Source of the DNA: Lolium rigidum
Taxonomy: Eukaryota; Streptophyta; Magnoliopsida; Poales; Poaceae
NCBI RefSeq assembly: GCF_022539505.1
Contig: NC_061508.1
Span: 259,910,736-259,974,735, forward strand
Direction: 5' to 3'
DNA: 64,000 nt
Shown here: piece after piece, positions 1 through 11,867 of the stretch
Numbering within the stretch: position 1 is the stretch's first letter
How the letters are laid out: every line of letters begins with the position of its first letter
Translations under genes and position numbers: made by a program
The notes under the pieces: model-generated
Seen by the model: the letters and a program-made list of their open reading frames with translations, nothing else
Databases searched by the model: none
What the model was told of the DNA's origin: nothing

Positions 1-1
1 C

Positions 2-2651
2 GCGGGAGCAACATATCAGCGGATGATGCAGAAGTGCTTAGCAACATAGATTGGGAAAAACGTACAAGTGTACATTGACGATGTCATCATAACGTCAAAA
101 AAGGGGACAACGCTGATCGAGGACTTAAAGGAAACTTTCGACAACCTCGACAAGTTTTTTCTCAAGCTGAACCCGACGAAGTGTTCTTTCGGCGTCCCTG
201 CAGGAGAACCTCTCGGGTTCCTAGTCTCAGCAAGAGGAATCGAGGCCAATCCAGAAAAAATTCAAGCTATCGTAACAATGAGGAAGCCAACAAAGTTAAA
301 AGAAATACAGCAGTTAACTGGGCGAGTCGCAGCTCTAAGCAGATTCGTCGCCAGGCTGGGAGAAAAGGCATTACTGTTTTACGCTCTGATCAAGCAAGGA
401 GAGAAGTTCCAGTGGGACGAAGAGGCAGATAGAGCTTTCGAGGATCTCAAGTGCACAATTTCGACACCACCAATCTTGGTGGCGCCTAAAGAGAAGGAAC
501 CCCTCCTGTTTTACATAGCAGCCCCACCTCAGGTGGTCAGCACGGCACTTGTCGTCGAAAGAGAAGAGGAAGGAAAACTCCATGGAGTGCAGAGGCCGGT
601 ATATTTCATCAGTGAAGTTTTATCGCCTTCAAAACAGCGGTACTCGCAGTACCAGAAGCTAGCATATGGAGTGTTTACGACCGCAAGAAAATTGCGGCAC
701 TATTTTTCGGCACATCCGATAATAGTGGTCAACGAGGCGCCTTTATCCAATATACTAAACAATCTAGAGGCTACGGGTCGTGTCTCCCTTTGGGGAATAG
801 AACTTTCTCCTCGGGACATCACGTACGAAAAAAGCAATAAAGTCGCAAATTCTGCCAGATTTCATCGCAGAGTGGATGGAGCTACAAAATACAGGACCCC
901 TGGATTTATCGAGAACCTGGACTATGAACTTTGACGGGTCCAAGAGGTTAGAGGGAGCTGGAGCAGGCGTGATACTGATATCACCTGAAGGCGACAAATT
1001 AAAGTATGTCTTACGGATGACGTTTTCGAACGCGTCTAACAATGAGGCAGAATACGAAGCTCTTATACACAGGATGAAGATGGCGAAGGCTTGTGGTGCA
1101 ACTCGACTAAAAATATTTGGCGATTCACAATTGGTGGCTCAACAAGTCATGAACCAATGTGATGCAGTCAATGATAGTATGGTAGCATACAAAGAAGTGT
1201 ACAACGAGCTAGAGAAGCTATTTGATGGATGCAAAGTAAATCACATCAGCAGGCTGAGCAATGATGAAGCCGATGTTCTTGCAAACATCGGGTCGCAGTG
1301 CCTCGCAATTCCACCAGGCGTGTTCTGGGAAGAGATAGCCGAGAGATCTACAAAGCCGAAGAAAGCACAGAAGAAGCAGAAAGATGAGAAACCCTCGGGG
1401 GCTCCTAAAGAAGCACTAGAAGAAGAGGAACAAGAACTAGTAATGATGGTGCAGATTCCATGGATGCAAGCGTACATATCATACATCCTAATGAAAGAAA
1501 TACCCGACGACCCAGTTGAAGCAAGGCGAGTTATTAGACGATCTAAAGCCTTTACCGTGGTCAAAGGGGAGCTGTACAAGCGAAGTATTTCGGGTGTGTT
1601 ACAAAGGTGCGTCACACCCGAAGAAGGAAGGATAATTCTGAAGGACGTACACGAGGGAATATGTGGTCATCACGCAAGCAGTCGAGCTATTGCGGCCAAG
1701 GTTTTCAGAGTAGGATTTTATTGGTTGACAACAATCATGAATGCGAAGGAGATAGTACGAACTTGCGACGCGTGCCAGAGATTTGCCGCGAAGCCTCATT
1801 CTCCGGCAGCAGAGTTGATGCCAATACCATTGTCTTGGCCCTTTGCTCAATGGGGCCTCAATATGGTGGGAAAGTTACACAAAGCCTCGCCAGGAGGATA
1901 CGAGTATATGCTCGTCGCTGTCGACAAATTCACCAAGTGGATAGAAGCAAAGCCGATAAATTCACCAGACGGAGCATCGGTAGGCAGCATCACGGACAAT
2001 GGCAGTAATTTCACATCCAAGGAATTCAAGGCATATTGTGCAGAGGTAGGCATCAAACTGCACTTCGCGTCAGTTACGCACCCGGAGACCAATGGTCAAG
2101 TCGAGAAAGCCAATGGTATCATCTGCAACGGTACCAAGAAGCGCTTGTTAAGACCATCGGAAAAAGCTCGACATACATGGCCAGAGGAGCTGCCAAGTGT
2201 GTTATGGAGTATTCGAACAACACCAAATACAGTGACACAGGAGACTCCGTTTTTTCTTGTCCATGGAGCTGAGGCAGTATTGCCAATAGAAATAGAGCAT
2301 GATTCTCCAAGAGTCACGGAATACGATGAAGAAGCTTCCAGAAAAGCATTGTAAGACGATGTCGATGCACTTGACGAAGCTCGAGACGAAGTATTATCAC
2401 GGGTCACCAAGTACCAGCAGGACTTGAAAAACTACCACAGTCGACGTTTGCGACCAAGATCCTTTCAGGTTGGCGACTTAGTTCTACGGCTCAATCAAAA
2501 AAGCGATGAAAAACTCGAGTCGCCGTGGCTTGGCCCTTACATCGTCACAGAAGTAATCGAAGGAGGAGCATACAGGATAAAGGACAAGAAGACAGGGGTT
2601 CCCGAGCAAAATCCCCGGAACGTGGCGCAGCTAAGGCGTTTTTACGCTTGA
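2..2651 (+). pseudogene. pol: Tat-type pol fragment: RT C-terminus, RNase H, archaeal-type RNase H, integrase
   Basis: The frame opens inside reverse transcriptase; the YIDD catalytic box is encoded at about 71-82. A degenerate RNase H follows to about 830. A second, archaeal-type RNase H starts near 900 (NFDGS, then NEAEYEAL and FGDSQL). Integrase follows with a zinc-binding CDAC motif, TDNGSNF for the second Asp, and the Glu in NGQVEKANG 35 residues later. The C-terminal SH3-like part (SPWLGPYIV) ends at 2649-2651. Lesions: an in-frame TAG at 47-49, a frameshift near 830, a TAA at 2352-2354 with the same frame continuing, Asn instead of the first integrase Asp (WGLNMVGK), and a missing stretch between the catalytic Asp residues. 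The copy cannot make active polyprotein. Confidence 0.9.
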
Positions 2652-3032
2652 AGTCGAAATATAGTCCTCCTTGTAAACATACAATGTACTGAAACACCCA
2701 CGAGTTTTCAGACGCATTCTTTTCCTTTCAGGGCACCGAGTGGGGCTGAAAGATTTTTAATGAGGCGGGCTCGCGGTGCTGCAATATAGTAAAAGATATT
2801 GGTGATATACATCCTTTTTCGTCGATAGGCTCGGGGGATCATAACCCGTGGCGACAAAATATATACTCTCGCAAAATAGTAAATTCATCGGGGCATAAAA
2901 ACATAGCTCAAGCTCCGGGCAAAGGCTCGGGGGTTTTACAATATAGATTATACTTTACAATAGAGACAACTTCATCATCACGACAAATTCGACAAGGAAA
3001 AATATACAGGAATTCCCGCAATATAGTAAAAC
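2652..3032. other. Tat internal spacer between pol and antisense gene
   Basis: Noncoding internal DNA of the Tat element. It contains G-rich patches of the form GGCTCGGGGG near 2828 and 2929, similar to the polypurine-like motifs repeated near the 3' LTR at 60.5-60.75 kb. No reading frame is supported on either strand. The antisense gene ends at 3033, so its 3' untranslated region probably lies here. Confidence 0.6.
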
Positions 3033-4657
3033 TCAGCTGCTACCTAATATATCATCTATGTTTATCCTGTCATTGTTTGCAGCACCAGTCGTATGTTCAG
3101 CATAGCTACCTTTTACAAAGAATTCTGAGTCCATCCGAAGAAGTTCATCCATCATTTCTTCGGCTACAGGGGTTACAGTGTCGTTGATTTTATCAATGTT
3201 CCTCTTTCGCTTCGATTGCTTGGCCAGACACTTGGTGACAATCCTGGTCAGATCTAATTTCGGGTAGCAAATCTGTATCATAATCATGGCGAATCTTGCC
3301 CCAGCAGATAGTTGAGCCCGTACAAAATTATGGATATGAGGGGCATCTCGGAACTTCTCCATCAGAGCAGGCAGAGTGTCTGGTATCTTGTTACGAGGAA
3401 ACATGGTACTATAAACTAGAGACAAGGTTCGTGTGCAGAAGTCGAGAAAGTCGCGGACCTGACTCGCGCGATCTTGAAATCTGATTATTTGGCAAGTACG
3501 CTCAGGAGTAACCCAGAAATTGGAACCATGTTGACGAGCAAGCCTAAGAAGCACATTGGTTCGGGCTTCCACGCGTTGATCTTTGACAGCAGTATCTAAA
3601 AAAGAACCTATTTCAGCGAGAGCATCAGTAAGGAATCAAGACAGTAAGAACAAAGAGACAGCATGACTACGTTTGCAAAGCATACCTGTCATATCCAAAC
3701 TTTCTTCAGTCATCAACTCGAGCATAAAATTCTCTCGGGAGGTAGCCTGTGCAGCTTCAGCAACGGCGGTTTCTTTGGCAGCTATGGCCTCCTGAGCCTG
3801 CTGCAGCGCAACTTTCTCCTTTTCTGATGATTTTCGAGACTGATCCATTATTATAAGTGTCTGTTTCTTCATATACTGAAGCTGTTGACGGAGTTCTTCC
3901 AAGTCTTGGGCTGAACTCTTACTCGAGGAATCTTCAATAAATTCATCATCAACATGTGTTTTCTTCGAGTGGGAGGAAGCAGGAAAAGCATCAGAAGGAC
4001 GAGGAGTTGAAGTGTAGTTATCAAATATCAACTGGAAATAAAAGTTTCGACATCAATCATCAAGCAAAATAGATCTCCATTGATTTGCAAAGTATTTACA
4101 TGGCTACTACAAAAGGACGATTTCCTACTGAACTAGTAGGATAGTGTCGCCAAAAGCTACTTCGGCGACAGCATCAAAAGAAAAGAGAAAACAAAAGAGA
4201 AGGCAAAGTGGTCTACTTGACCTCCGGCTTCGACGAACTGGGAGCAGGAGTTGGCTTGCATCCAAGGAAGGCAAGGATTGGATTTGATTTTGGCTTGGCA
4301 GCCTTAATCAAAGATTGCCATTTCTTCGTCTCCATCTCCTTTATATCGCCAACTTTAGACCAGTCGACATCTTTTTGGCTGTCAGCAACCAGAGCAATGG
4401 TGCCTTCGACACCAATCTTCAGGCCTTCTTGGCGAAGTTTGAGCCCAAGATCTTCTTGAGAGTTGAAGCACTTGGCGAGAGCAGTGAAAATCTCGGGCTC
4501 TTCTTTCTTCGGGAAATAGGGAAAAAGACGCGACAGACCTATTCTGCCTTCGGCAAGCCTTCGCTTGCCTCATCTCCATGGATCTCAAGGAGGGAAAGCG
4601 CGTCGAGAAGGCGATCACCTTCAATATTTTCCAGATCATAATCTTGCTGCGTTATCC
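3033..4657 (-). pseudogene. Antisense Tat gene, last three exons
   Basis: Exons are 4657-4222, 4031-3686 and 3595-3033. The first encodes an acidic start, then a Lys-rich stretch that stays open to SSSKPEVK; the frame must shift near 4545, where the upstream frame hits TAG (4539-4541). That exon could end at a donor GAG|GTCAAG (4222), or the protein could stop at 4213-4215. Exon 4031-3686 is Gln/Glu/Lys-rich and coiled-coil-like. The final exon (about 187 residues) starts at DTAVKDQRVEAR and ends INIDDILGSS. No known catalytic motif is visible. Confidence 0.6.
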
Positions 4658-4745
4658 CTACATGAGTAAGAAGAAGCTTGTCAAGAAAAAGCGAGCAAGG
4701 ATAAATTTGACAACCCGAAGAAATAGCAAGGATTTGAGTACTTAC

Positions 4746-4902
4746 TAACAAAACGTCGACTCTGCGACTGCAAGCGACTGAGGATTTCTTTTTCACGAAC
4801 AGCTTGTTCAGCTATGTTGTCTCTCAAAGAAGTTTCCGCGTTATGAAGTCTTTTTCGAAGATCTTCGATAGCGGCAGCATCAGCTTCAGCTTTCTTGCGA
4901 GC
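4746..4902 (-). pseudogene. Antisense Tat gene, 3' part of the exon split by Athila-like element A
   Basis: This continues 11937-11868 across the inserted element. Removing the insertion and one copy of CGAGC restores an open coiled-coil frame (ANKRADSLALKLEQ on the right side, AIEDLRKRLHNAETSLRDN on the left). The donor is at 4745-4741 (GTAAG). Confidence 0.7.
4898..4902. repeat. Target-site duplication of Athila-like element A (left copy)
   Basis: CGAGC directly before the element; the identical CGAGC follows it at 11868-11872. A 5-bp duplication is the expected footprint of LTR-retrotransposon integration. Confidence 0.95.
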
Positions 4903-6632
4903 TGATGTCTACGAGTGCTTCTATTCTTGTAGACAGTGTTGGGCCTCCAAGAGCAGAGGTTTGTAGAACAGCAGCAAGTTTCCCTTAAGTGGATTACCCA
5001 AGGTTTATCGAACTCAGGGAGGAAGAGGTCAAAGATATCCCTCTCATGCAACCCCGCAACCACAAAGCAAGAAGTCTCTTGTGTCCCCAACACACCTAAT
5101 AGGTGCACTAGTTCGGCGAAGAGATAGTGAAATACATGTGGTATGAATAAGTATGAGCAGTAGTAACGGCGCCGTGAAAAGTGCTTTGCTGTCCAGGATC
5201 GGCGTGTGGTTGATGGTGGTAATATTGTAGACAAGTACAAATGCGATGAGAACAAGAAACAAGCAGCGATAGCGATATTGGAAACAAGGCCTAGGGATTA
5301 TACTTTCACTAGTGGACACTCTCAACATTGATCACATAACAGAATAAATAAATAGATGCTAGACTCTACACTCTCTTGTTGGATGATGAACACCACTAAT
5401 CGTGTAGGATTACACGAACCCTCAATGCCGGAGTTAACAAGCTCCACAATATTCGATGTTCATATTTAAATAACCTTAGAGTGCACGACAGATCAACACA
5501 ACCAAACCAAGTACTAACATAGCATGCACACTCGTCACCTTCATGCTACGAAAGGAGGAATAGATCACATCAATACTATCATAGCAATAGTTAACTTCAT
5601 AATCTACAAGAGATCACAATCATAACCTACGCCAAGTACTACACGATGCACACACTGTCACCATTACACCGTGCAGGAGGAATAGACTACTTTAATAACA
5701 TCACTAGAGTAGCACACAGATAAATTGTGATACAAAACACATTGCAATCATAAAGAGATATAAATAAGCACTTCACTATGCCATTCATAACAGTGAATAA
5801 GTATTCTGTGAAATATAGCCTAAGAGACCCACACGGTGCACACACTTGTCACCTTTACACACGTGGGACAAGGAGTCTCCGGAGATCACATAAGTAAAAT
5901 CCACTTGACTAGCATAATGACATCTAGATTACAAGCATCATCATATGAATCTCAATCATGTAAGGCAGCTCATGAGATTATTGTATTGAAGTACATAGGG
6001 AGAGAGAGATGAACCACATAGCTACCGGTACAGCCCTTAGCCTCGATGGAGAACTACTCCCTCCTCATGGGAGACAGCAGCGGTGATGAAGATGGCAGTG
6101 GTGTCGATGGAGAAGCCTTCCGGGGGCACTTCCCCGTCCCGGCGGCGTGCCGGAACAGAGACTCCTGTCCCCCAGATCTTGGCTTCGCGATGGCAGCGGC
6201 TCTGGAAGGTTTCTCGTACCGTGGCTTTTCCGTATCGAAGATTTAGGTCGAGGAGGCTTAAATAGGCGAAGAGGCGGCATCGGAGGGGGTACGGAGCCGC
6301 CACACAACAGGGGGGCGCGGGCCCTAGCCTGGCCGCGCCAGCCCCATGTGTGGGCCCCCTGTGGCCCCTCTCTGGCGGCTCTCGGGTGTTCTGGAAGCTT
6401 CCGGGGATTCTAAGATGCTGGGCGTTGATTTCGTCCAATTCCGAGAATATTTCCTTACTAGGATTTCTAAACCAAAAACAGCGAGAAAATAGGAACCGGC
6501 ACTTCGGCATCTCGTCAATAGGTTAGTTCGGAAAATGCATAAATATGACATAAAGTATGCATAAAACATGTAGATATCATCAATAATGTGGCATGGAACA
6601 TAAGAAATTATCGATACGTCGGAGACGTATCA
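4903..6632 (-). repeat. LTR of element A (3' LTR, left in the window)
   Basis: Starts TGATGTCTAC and ends GACGTATCA on the plus strand; paired with 10145-11867. The two copies differ at a few dozen places by eye, including small indels, so this insertion is older than the CRM-like one. Long minus- and plus-strand frames in 6040-6570 lie wholly within the GC-rich part of the LTR and are not treated as genes. Confidence 0.9.
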
Positions 6633-6648
6633 GCATCCCCAAGCTTAG
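6633..6648 (-). promoter_or_regulatory. Polypurine tract of element A
   Basis: On the minus strand the sequence CTAAGCTTGGGGATGC abuts the 3' LTR. Near-identical motifs recur inside the element at 8509-8520 and 8567-8580. Confidence 0.7.
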
Positions 6649-9215
6649 TTTCTGCTCGTCCCGAGCAGGTAAACGATAACAAAGATAATTTCTGGAGGGA
6701 CATGCCATCATAATCTTGATCATACTATTGTAAGCACATGTAATGAATGCAGCGATCAAAGCAATGGTAAATACAATGAGTAAACAATTGAATCATATAG
6801 CAAAGACTTTTCATGAATAGTACTTTCAAGACAAGCATCAATAAGTCTTGCATAAGAGTTAACTCATAAAGCAATAAATCAAAGTAAAGGTATTGAAGCA
6901 ACACAAAGGAAGATTAAGTTTCAGCGGTTGCTTTCAACTTGTAACATGTATATCTCATGGAGAGTTGTCAATGTAAAGTAATATAACAAGTGCAATATGC
7001 AAGTATGTAGGAATCAATGCACAGTTCACACAAGTGTTTGCTTCTTGAGATGGAGAGAAATAGGTGAACTGACTCAACATAAATGTAGAAGAAAGGCCCT
7101 TCGCAGAGGGAAGCATCGATTGCTATATTTGTGCTAGAGCTTTGATTTTGAAAACAAGAAACAATTTTGTCGACGGTACTAATAAAGCATATGTGTTATG
7201 TAAATTATATCCTACAAGTTGCAAGCCTCATGCATAGTATACTAATAGTGCCCGCACCTTGTCCTAATTAGCTCGGATTACCTGGATTATCATTAAAATG
7301 CATATGTTTTAACCAAGTGTCACAAAGGGGTACCTCTATGCCGCCTGTACAAAGGTCTAAGGAGAAAGCTCGCATTGGATTTCTCGCTTTTGATTATTCT
7401 CAACTTAGACATCCATACCGGGACAACATAGACAACAGATAATGGACTCTTCTTTAATGCTTAAGCATTCAACAATTATTAATTTTCTCATATGAGATTG
7501 AGGATATTTGTCCAAAACTGAAACTTCCACCATGGATCATGGCTTTAGTTAGCGGCCCAATGTTCTTCTCTAACAGTATGCATGCTCAAACCATTCAACT
7601 CATGGTAAATCACCCTTACTTCAGACAAGACGGACATGCATAGCAACTCACATGATATTCAACAAAGAGTAGTTGATGGCATCCCCAGGAACATGGTTAT
7701 CGCTCAACAAGCAACTTAACAAGAGATAAAGTGCATAAGTACATATTCAATACCACAATAGTTTTTAGGCTATTTGTCCCATGAGCTATATATTGCAAAG
7801 GTAAAGGATAGAAATTTAAAGGTAGCACTCAAGCAATTTACTTTGGAATGGCGGAGAAATACCATGTAGTAGGTAGGTATGGTGGACACAAATGGCATAG
7901 TGGTTGGCTCAAGGATTTTGGATGCATGAGAAGTATTCCCTCTCGATACAAGGTTTAGGATAGCAAGGCTATTTGAAACAAACACAAGTATGAAGCGGTG
8001 CAGCAAAACTCACATAAAAGACATATTGTAAACATTATAATATTCTACACCGTCTTCCTTGTTGTTCAAACACTTTACTAGAAAATATCTAGACCTTAGA
8101 GAGACCAATTATGCAAACCAAATTTTAGCAAGCTCTATGTATTTCTTCACTAATAGGTGCAAAGTATATGATGCAAGAGCTTAATCATGAGCACAACAAT
8201 TTCCAAGTATCAAGTTATTCAAGACATCTTACCAATTACTACATGTAGCATTTTCTGTTTCCAACCATATAACAATTAACGAAGCAGTTTCAACCTTCGC
8301 CATGAACATTAAAAGCTAAGAACACATGTGTTCATATGAACCAGCGGAGCGTGTCTCTCTCCCACGCAAGCATGAATTTATTCAAACAAAAAATAAAATA
8401 GAAACAAACAGACGCTCCAAGTAAAGTACATAAGATGTGACCGAATAAAAATATAGTTTCAAGAGAAGTGACCTGATAATTTTGTCGATGAAGAAGGGGA
8501 TGCCTTGGGCATCCCCAAGATTAGATGCTTGAGTCTTCTTGAAATATGCAGGGATGAACCACCGGGGCATCCCCAAGCTTAGAGCTTTCACTCTTCTTGA
8601 TCATAGTATATCATCCTCCTCTCTTGACCCTTGAAAACTTCCTCCACACCAAACTCAAAACAACTCATTAGAGGGTTAGTGCATAATCAAACATTCACAT
8701 GTTTTGAGGTGACACAATCATTCTTAACACTTCTGGACATTGCCCAAAGCTTCTGAAAGTTAATGGAACAAAGAAATCCATTCAACACAGCAAAAGAGGC
8801 AATGCGAAATAAAAGGTAGAATCTGTCAAAACAGAACAGTCCGTAAAGACGAATTTTAAAGAGGCACCAGACTTGCTCAAATGAAAATTATCAAATTGAA
8901 TGAAAGTTGCGTACATATCTGAGGATCACTCACGTAAATTGGCATAATTTTCTGAGTTACCTACAGAGAATTAGGCCAATATTCGTGACAGCAAGAAATC
9001 TGTTTCTGCGCAGTAATCCAAATCTAGTATGAACCTTACTATCAAAGACTTTACTTGGCACAACAATGCAACAAAACTAAGATAAGGAGAGGTTGCTACG
9101 GTAGTAACAACTTCCAAGACACAAATATAAAACAAAATTACTGTAGCAAAATAAACACATGGGTTATCTCCCAAGAAGTGCTTTCTTTATAGCCATTAAG
9201 ATGGGCTCAGCAGTT
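6649..9215. other. Noncoding interior of element A
   Basis: AT-rich internal DNA with no supported reading frame. A perfect 9-bp hairpin (GGGGATGCC, loop TTG, GGCATCCCC) lies at 8496-8516 beside the first of two internal polypurine-like motifs. Compared with element B, the segment from about 7150 to 7830 is different sequence, so the two copies are mosaics of one another. Confidence 0.6.
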
Positions 9216-9977
9216 TTAATGATGCACTCGCAAGAAATAGTATTTGAAGCAAAAGAGAGCATCAAGAGGCAAATTCAAAACAAATTTAAGTCTAACATGC
9301 TTCCTATAAATAGGAATCTTGTAAATAAATAAATTCAAGAAGCATAATGCAACAAGCATAGAAAGATAAAACAAGTGCAGCTTCAAGATTTTCAGCAAAA
9401 AGAGAGGTGTTTTAGTAACATGAAAATTTCTACAACCATATTTTCCTCTCTCATAATAACTTTCAGTAGCATCATGAGCAAACTCAACAATATAACTATC
9501 ACATAAAGCATTCTTATCATGAGTCTCATGCATAAAATTATTACTCTCCACATAAGCATAGTCATTCTTATTAATTGTAGTGGGAGAAAATTCAACAAAG
9601 TAGCTATCATTATTATTCTCATCATCAAATATAGGAGGCATATTGTAATCATAATCAAATTTATCCTCCATAACAGGCGGCACCAAAAGGCTACTATCAT
9701 TATAATCATCATAAATAGGAGGTAAAGTATCATCAAAGAAAATTTTCTCCTCAATGCTTGGGGGACTAAAAAGATCATGCTCATCAAAACCAGCTTCCCC
9801 AAGCTTAGAATTTTCCATAGCATTAGCAACAATAGTGTTCAAAGCATTCATATTAATAACATTCCCATTAGCATGCATATAAAGTTCCATGGGTTTTTTA
9901 ATTCTCTCTTCAAACACATCATGTCCTAATTCAAGATAAAGTTCATAAAGATCTCTCATATTTTTGTTGTTTTCCAT
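9216..9977 (-). CDS. Element A single ORF, 253 residues, acidic with hydrophobic C-terminal segment
   Basis: I do not recognise a named domain. The protein begins MENNKNMRDLYELYLELGHD and has acidic motifs of the form DDTLPPIYDDYND (about residues 82-94) and MPPIFDDENN (113-122). Then come Tyr/Glu-rich stretches and a hydrophobic segment at about 196-219 followed by basic residues, which could be a membrane anchor. The same frame is conserved in element B (57408-58124) with many conservative changes, which supports real coding. It lies just downstream of the primer binding site, the position of gag, but no zinc knuckle is present. It may be a gag-leader remnant or a novel product; Athila elements also carry env-like frames, but at the other end. 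Confidence 0.6.
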   Translation of the reverse strand: MENNKNMRDLYELYLELGHDVFEERIKKPMELYMHANGNVINMNALNTIVANAMENSKLGEAGFDEHDLFSPPSIEEKIFFDDTLPPIYDDYNDSSLLVPPVMEDKFDYDYNMPPIFDDENNNDSYFVEFSPTTINKNDYAYVESNNFMHETHDKNALCDSYIVEFAHDATESYYERGKYGCRNFHVTKTPLFLLKILKLHLFYLSMLVALCFLNLFIYKIPIYRKHVRLKFVLNLPLDALFCFKYYFLRVHH

Positions 9978-10117
9978 TATGCCTAACTAGTGTAAACAAG
10001 AAACAAAAAGATGCAATTGCAGGATCTAAAGGAAATAGCTTCGAGCACACACACAATGGCGCCCAGAAAAGTACTTAGTTACCTGGAACCGGAGTATGAG
10101 TGCCTTTTACCTTTCCT

Positions 10118-10134
10118 CCCCGGCAACGGCGCCA
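10118..10134 (-). promoter_or_regulatory. Primer binding site of element A
   Basis: TGGCGCCGTTGCCGGGG on the minus strand, 10 bases inside the right LTR. It fits the tRNA-Asp type primer site of Athila-group elements (established knowledge). Confidence 0.75.
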
Positions 10135-10144
10135 GAAAAGTGCT

Positions 10145-11867
10145 TGATGTCTACGGGTGCTTCTATTCTTGTAGATAGTGTAGGGCCTCCAAGAGCAGAG
10201 GTTTGTAGAACAGCAGCAAGTTTCCCTTAAGTGGATCACCCAAGGTTTATCGAACTCAGGGAGGAAGAGGTCAAAGATATCCCTCTCATGCAACCCTGCA
10301 ACCACAAAGCAAGAAGTCTCTCGTGTCCCCAACACACCTAATAGGTGCACTAGTTCGGCGAAGAGATAGTGAAATACATGTGGTATGAATAAGTATGAGC
10401 AGTAGTAACGGCGCCAGAAAAGTGCTTTGCTGTCCAGGACTGGCGTGTGGTTGATGGTGGTAATATTGTAGACAGTACAGATGCAGTAGAACAGTAAACA
10501 AGCAGCGATAGCAGTATTGGAAACAAGGCCTAGGGATTATACTTTCACTAGTGGACACTCTCAACATTGATCACATAACAGAATAAATAAATAGATGCTA
10601 GACTCTACACTCTCTTGTTGGATGATGAACACCACTAACTGTGTAGGATTACACGAACCCTCAATGCCGGAGTTAACAAGCTCCACAATATTCGATGTTC
10701 ATATTTAAATAACCTTAGAGTGCACGACAGATCAACACAACCAAACCAAGTACTAACATAGCATGCACACTGTCACCTTCACGCTACGAAAGGAGGAATA
10801 GATCACATCAATACTATCATAGCAATAGTTAACTTCATAATCTACAAGAGATCACAATCATAACCTACGCCAAGTACTACACGATGCACACACTGTCACC
10901 ATTACACCGTGCAGGAGGAATAGACTACTTTAATAACATCACTAGAGTAGCACACAGATAAATTGTGATACAAAACACATTGCAATCATAAAGAGGTATA
11001 AATAAGCACTTCACTATGCTATTCATAACACTGAATAAGTATTCTATGAAATATAGCCTAAGAGACCCACACGGTGCACACACTGTCACCTTTACACACG
11101 TGGGACAAGGAGTCTCCAAAGATCACATAAGTAAAATCCACTTGACTAGCATAATGACATCTAGATTACAAGCATCATCATATGAATCTCAATCATGTAA
11201 GGCAGCTCATGAGATTATTGTATTGAAGTACATAGGGAGAGAGATGGACCACATAGCTACCGGTACAGCCCTTAGCCTCGATGGAGAACTACTCCCTCCT
11301 CATGGGAGACAGTAGCGGTGATGAAGATGGTGGTGGTGTCGATGGAGAAGCCTTCCGGGGGCACTTCCCCGTCCCGGCGGCGTGCCGGAACAGAGACTCC
11401 TGTCCCCCAGATCTTGGCTTCGGATGGCGGCGGCTCTGGAAGGTTTCTCGTACCGTGGCTTTTCCGTATCGAAGATTTAGGTCGAGGAGGCTTAAATAGG
11501 CGAAGAGGCGGCGTCGGAGGGGGTACGGAGCCGCCACACAACAGGGGGGCGCGGGCCCTAGCCTGGCCGCGCCAGCCCCATGTTTGGGCCCCCTGTGTCC
11601 CCTCTCTGGCGGCTCTCGGGTGTTCTGGAAGCTTCCGGGGATTCTAAGATGCTGGGCGTTGATTTCGTCCAATTCCGAGAAAATTTCCTTACTAGGATTT
11701 CTGAAACCAAAAACAGCAGAAAACAGGAACTGGCACTTCGGCATCTCGTCAATAGGTTAGTTCCAGAAAATGCATAAATATGACATAAAGTATGCATAAA
11801 ACATGTAGATATCATCAATAATGTGGCATGGAACATAAGAAATTATCGATACGTCGGAGACGTATCA
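10145..11867 (-). repeat. LTR of element A (5' LTR, right in the window)
   Basis: A 1,723-bp copy of 4903-6632 with the same ends. It is followed by the CGAGC duplication at 11868-11872, where the Tat antisense gene resumes. Confidence 0.9.

Larger units (their letters stand above)
4903..11867 (-). mobile_element. Athila-like non-autonomous LTR retrotransposon A
   Basis: A 6,965-bp element with LTRs of 1,730 and 1,723 bp, 5'-TG...CA-3' ends and a 5-bp CGAGC duplication. Transcription runs on the minus strand: the primer binding site (TGGCGCCGTTGCCGGGG, 10118-10134) lies inside the right LTR and the polypurine tract lies inside the left one. That primer site is the type I associate with the Athila lineage and Triticeae families such as Sabrina or WHAM; the family name is from memory. 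Only one open frame (9216-9977) is present and no pol, so it must depend on another element. It sits in an exon of the Tat antisense gene. Confidence 0.85.

Noticed and set aside
6037..6570. Overlapping ORFs on both strands in GC-rich LTR segments (also 11272-11836, 54353-54900, 59367-59822)
   Set aside because: They lie wholly inside LTRs of Athila-like elements and occur in all copies as LTR sequence; no domain.
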